DNA of 64,000 nucleotides. It comes from Leptolyngbya sp. KIOST-1. GTDB taxonomy: Bacteria; Cyanobacteriota; Cyanobacteriia; Phormidesmidales; Phormidesmidaceae. Under the pieces are notes generated by a model. That model worked only from the letters and a program-made list of their open reading frames with translations, was not told the DNA's origin and made no database searches. The stretch is from NCBI RefSeq assembly GCF_000763385.1, contig NZ_JQFA01000002.1, positions 310,001 through 374,000 of the forward strand, given 5' to 3'. This document shows positions 62,467 to 64,000 of the stretch, in pieces. How positions within the stretch are numbered: the first letter of the stretch is position 1; every line of letters starts with the position of its first letter. Position numbers and translations under genes: made by a program.

Positions 62467-63258
62467 CTAACGTTCTTCGACCGCAGCTTTGAAGTGCTCT
62501 GAAAAGGCTACAACTGCCATAAACGATATCACAATCACCGGTATCACCAGACTCCACCAGGTTTCAGAGACTAATACAAAGTAGGTGGCCGCCAATCCTC
62601 CTAGGCCAAAACCTAGAATGATCGGCACAACTCGCCCCATTCGCTCGATCGATTCTGCGGCTGCCAAGGCGGCTTTCTCGTCCCCAGGGGAGGCAAATTT
62701 TGACACCGCTACCTGCACCAGATCGATAGTCAACTGAGTGGTGTTGCCAGTCATAACGGTGGTTGGGATATAGCTTTTAAAGACCCCTTTGGCTTCCTTC
62801 ATCAGCGCATTTTGGATCGCCATCGCTACTACCCCGGCAATACCGATGGGGAGAATGTATTCCTCCTGCACGTTAAAGATAAGTGCGGGGGAAAGGTTGA
62901 CGCCCACAATCAAGAAAACCGTTAGGGCGATCGCCTCCGCCGTCAACAATACGGCGAAAACGGGCCAGGCTTTTTTGCGGGCATAGCGGGCCAGGAGCGA
63001 GGTGGCCGCCACCGCCACCATAAAGGCCGGAAACATCAGCAGGTGTGTGATGGTTGCCTCTTCGTCAGACTGCACAAACTCGTACCCGGCCAGGGCGATG
63101 TTGCCAGTAACGTGGGCGGTGAAAATGCCAAACAAAATGATGAAGGCGGAGGTATCGACAAACCCCGCCACCCAGCTCAGCATAAATCCAGCCGGGCCAT
63201 CGCTGAGCAGGTAACGGCCCAGACTGAACTCAGGCTTAGTAGGAGAACTTGCGACCAT
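62467..63258 (-). CDS. DUF1275 (YoaK-like) membrane protein
   Basis: The 263-residue protein has six or seven hydrophobic segments and typical DUF1275 sequence: FMLSWVAGFVDTSAFIILFGIFTAHVTGNIALAGYEF, AIQNALMKEAKGVFKSYIPTTVMTGNTTQLTIDLV. The function is unknown; a transport role is suggested for the family. Confidence 0.92.
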   Translation of the reverse strand: MVASSPTKPEFSLGRYLLSDGPAGFMLSWVAGFVDTSAFIILFGIFTAHVTGNIALAGYEFVQSDEEATITHLLMFPAFMVAVAATSLLARYARKKAWPVFAVLLTAEAIALTVFLIVGVNLSPALIFNVQEEYILPIGIAGVVAMAIQNALMKEAKGVFKSYIPTTVMTGNTTQLTIDLVQVAVSKFASPGDEKAALAAAESIERMGRVVPIILGFGLGGLAATYFVLVSETWWSLVIPVIVISFMAVVAFSEHFKAAVEER

Positions 63259-63334
63259 AGTGACTTTCTAAACGGTGCGGCAATACATAAACGTGTCAGG
63301 TTAGAGACTTAAATTTGCGGAACCCTACCCGGAA

Positions 63335-63370
63335 CCGGTGGGGTTCTCCCCAAGGGCAAAACCCCACCGG
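63335..63370 (-). terminator. Candidate terminator of the following minus-strand gene
   Basis: The arms ccggtggggtt (63335-63345) and aaccccaccgg (63360-63370) form a strong hairpin ~115 bp beyond the stop at 63487 in the direction of transcription. No T-run follows. Confidence 0.5.
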
Positions 63371-63486
63371 CAGCGGGAGTACCAAACCACCTGGGAGTCA
63401 TAGATAGGGGCATGGGCCAACCATTGAAGCATCTGCAGCCATCATGGGCGGTTGTTTGCCTGTCGTCAGTAGCAGACATAACGGTA

Positions 63487-64000
63487 TTACCCCTTGCCAT
63501 AGTCGGTTTTTGGGGTGATCACCTTGATCGTCTGGTACAGGTGGCTGTCGGTGGTAAAGGCCAAGGCCTCGTTAGCCTCTGCCTCTGCCTCTGGGGCGGG
63601 GGGGAGGGCTGGCAAGGCTAACTGGGGCACCTGGCTGAGGTCACTAAACTCAGCGGCGTTGCCCCAGTAGGTCAGCAGAGCCACATGGGGAACTTCAATG
63701 CCCTTGAGCAGTACCGTAGTGCGGGGTGACGGATAGAGGTCGGGCAGGTGGGCCAGGGTGTCCTCAGCCGCTGTCACCAGCTGGGCCTGGAACTCAGGGG
63801 TGCCGGTGGTGATTTTAGAGATTTGCACCAGGGCCGTGCTGCCGGGAATAGCCGATACCATTCCCGGCGGCGAGATCACCTGGTCGATGGCAAACGCGGT
63901 TGTCACGGTTGGGGCTCCCAGGCCAATACTCTCCTTGGCGTTGTCTTTGACGCCTTTAAAGCCACCTTTGACGTACTGTTTGTAGTATGTTTCGTAGTCG
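63487..64000 (-). CDS. Hypothetical protein, partial (start beyond window)
   Basis: The open frame enters from the right edge with DYETYYKQYVKGGFKGVKDNAKESIGLGAPTVTTAFAIDQVISPPGMVSAIPGSTALVQISKI and ends KVITPKTDYGKG. It has no start inside the window in this reading; the ATG-like GTG at 63906 is inside the conserved-looking part. A Pro/Ala/Glu-rich loop (ALPALPPAPEAEAEAN) lies near the end. No family is recognised with certainty. Confidence 0.7.
   Translation of the reverse strand, partial: DYETYYKQYVKGGFKGVKDNAKESIGLGAPTVTTAFAIDQVISPPGMVSAIPGSTALVQISKITTGTPEFQAQLVTAAEDTLAHLPDLYPSPRTTVLLKGIEVPHVALLTYWGNAAEFSDLSQVPQLALPALPPAPEAEAEANEALAFTTDSHLYQTIKVITPKTDYGKG

Overview
The window comes from a cyanobacterium. 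A 16S rRNA fragment carries the cyanobacterial signature around the CYA359 primer site. The HIP1 octamer gcgatcgc is frequent. The genes include DUF2996, an iron-uptake porin, a PetH-type FNR fragment and a Crp-type regulator. GC-rich coding sequence and gaps filled with C/G-rich heptamers resemble Leptolyngbya/Nodosilinea-type filamentous cyanobacteria, but the genus is inference.

Layout. (1) 1-4409: a 4.24-kb transposase-less element (158-4399) with 71-bp terminal inverted repeats and a 10-bp target duplication has split an MBL-fold persulfide-dioxygenase reading frame. Its interior is a mosaic of truncated host-type genes: a 2OG oxygenase, a sulfate exporter, a PAP2 phosphatase, a CadD-like transporter, a small secreted protein, an amidohydrolase and the first ~545 nt of 16S rRNA. 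(2) 4.4-9.1 kb: an FAD/NAD(P) protein whose frame originally ran into the MBL domain, a GST and a porin. (3) 9.1-42.3 kb: a very large organosulfur-scavenging region. It holds five sulfonate-type binding proteins, four ABC permeases, four ABC ATPases, two TauD-type dioxygenases, an SsuD-type flavin monooxygenase with its FMN reductase SsuE, two DszC/SfnB-like acyl-CoA-dehydrogenase-fold enzymes, an acireductone dioxygenase, a NIL-domain protein, OsmC, a DUF442 phosphatase-like protein, and a block of AprA-like flavoprotein, dicluster ferredoxin, HEAT protein, Mrp ATPase and Crp/Fnr regulator. A small AT-rich toxin-antitoxin-like patch (DUF433, HEPN-like, DUF4160/DUF2442) sits at 25.3-27.4 kb. 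(4) 42.35-50.74 kb: a mobilizable or plasmid-derived segment. It has a MobF relaxase with a nested overlapping ORF, a ParM-like actin with two partner ORFs, small ORFs, and a tyrosine integrase next to tRNA-Thr(CGU). No T4SS genes are present. (5) 50.9-64 kb: a LabA-like NYN protein, Ni-SOD with its SodX protease, DnaJ, a cytosine deaminase-like enzyme, MsrB, DUF4336, an LTxEQ-repeat secreted protein and DUF1275. A second cluster of gene fragments (58.1-59.5 kb) contains alpha/beta hydrolase, DUF2996, FNR, porin and IS3 pieces.

How the genes fit together (inference). Several periplasmic binding proteins probably feed a smaller set of ABC importers for sulfonates, sulfonate esters or taurine. 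TauD, SsuD/SsuE and the DszC/SfnB-like enzymes would release sulfite. The AprA-like flavoprotein with ferredoxin, HEAT, Mrp and Crp may handle the released sulfite or another organosulfur step. A shared ~20-bp element lies upstream of three of these transcription units. Long G-rich/C-rich heptamer hairpins fill many gaps in the region. One 50-bp core recurs exactly as an inverted copy 9 kb apart.

The two fragment mosaics are the most unusual structures here. They could be real gene-fragment capture or assembly chimerism. The target duplication around the first supports a genuine insertion, at least for its ends.
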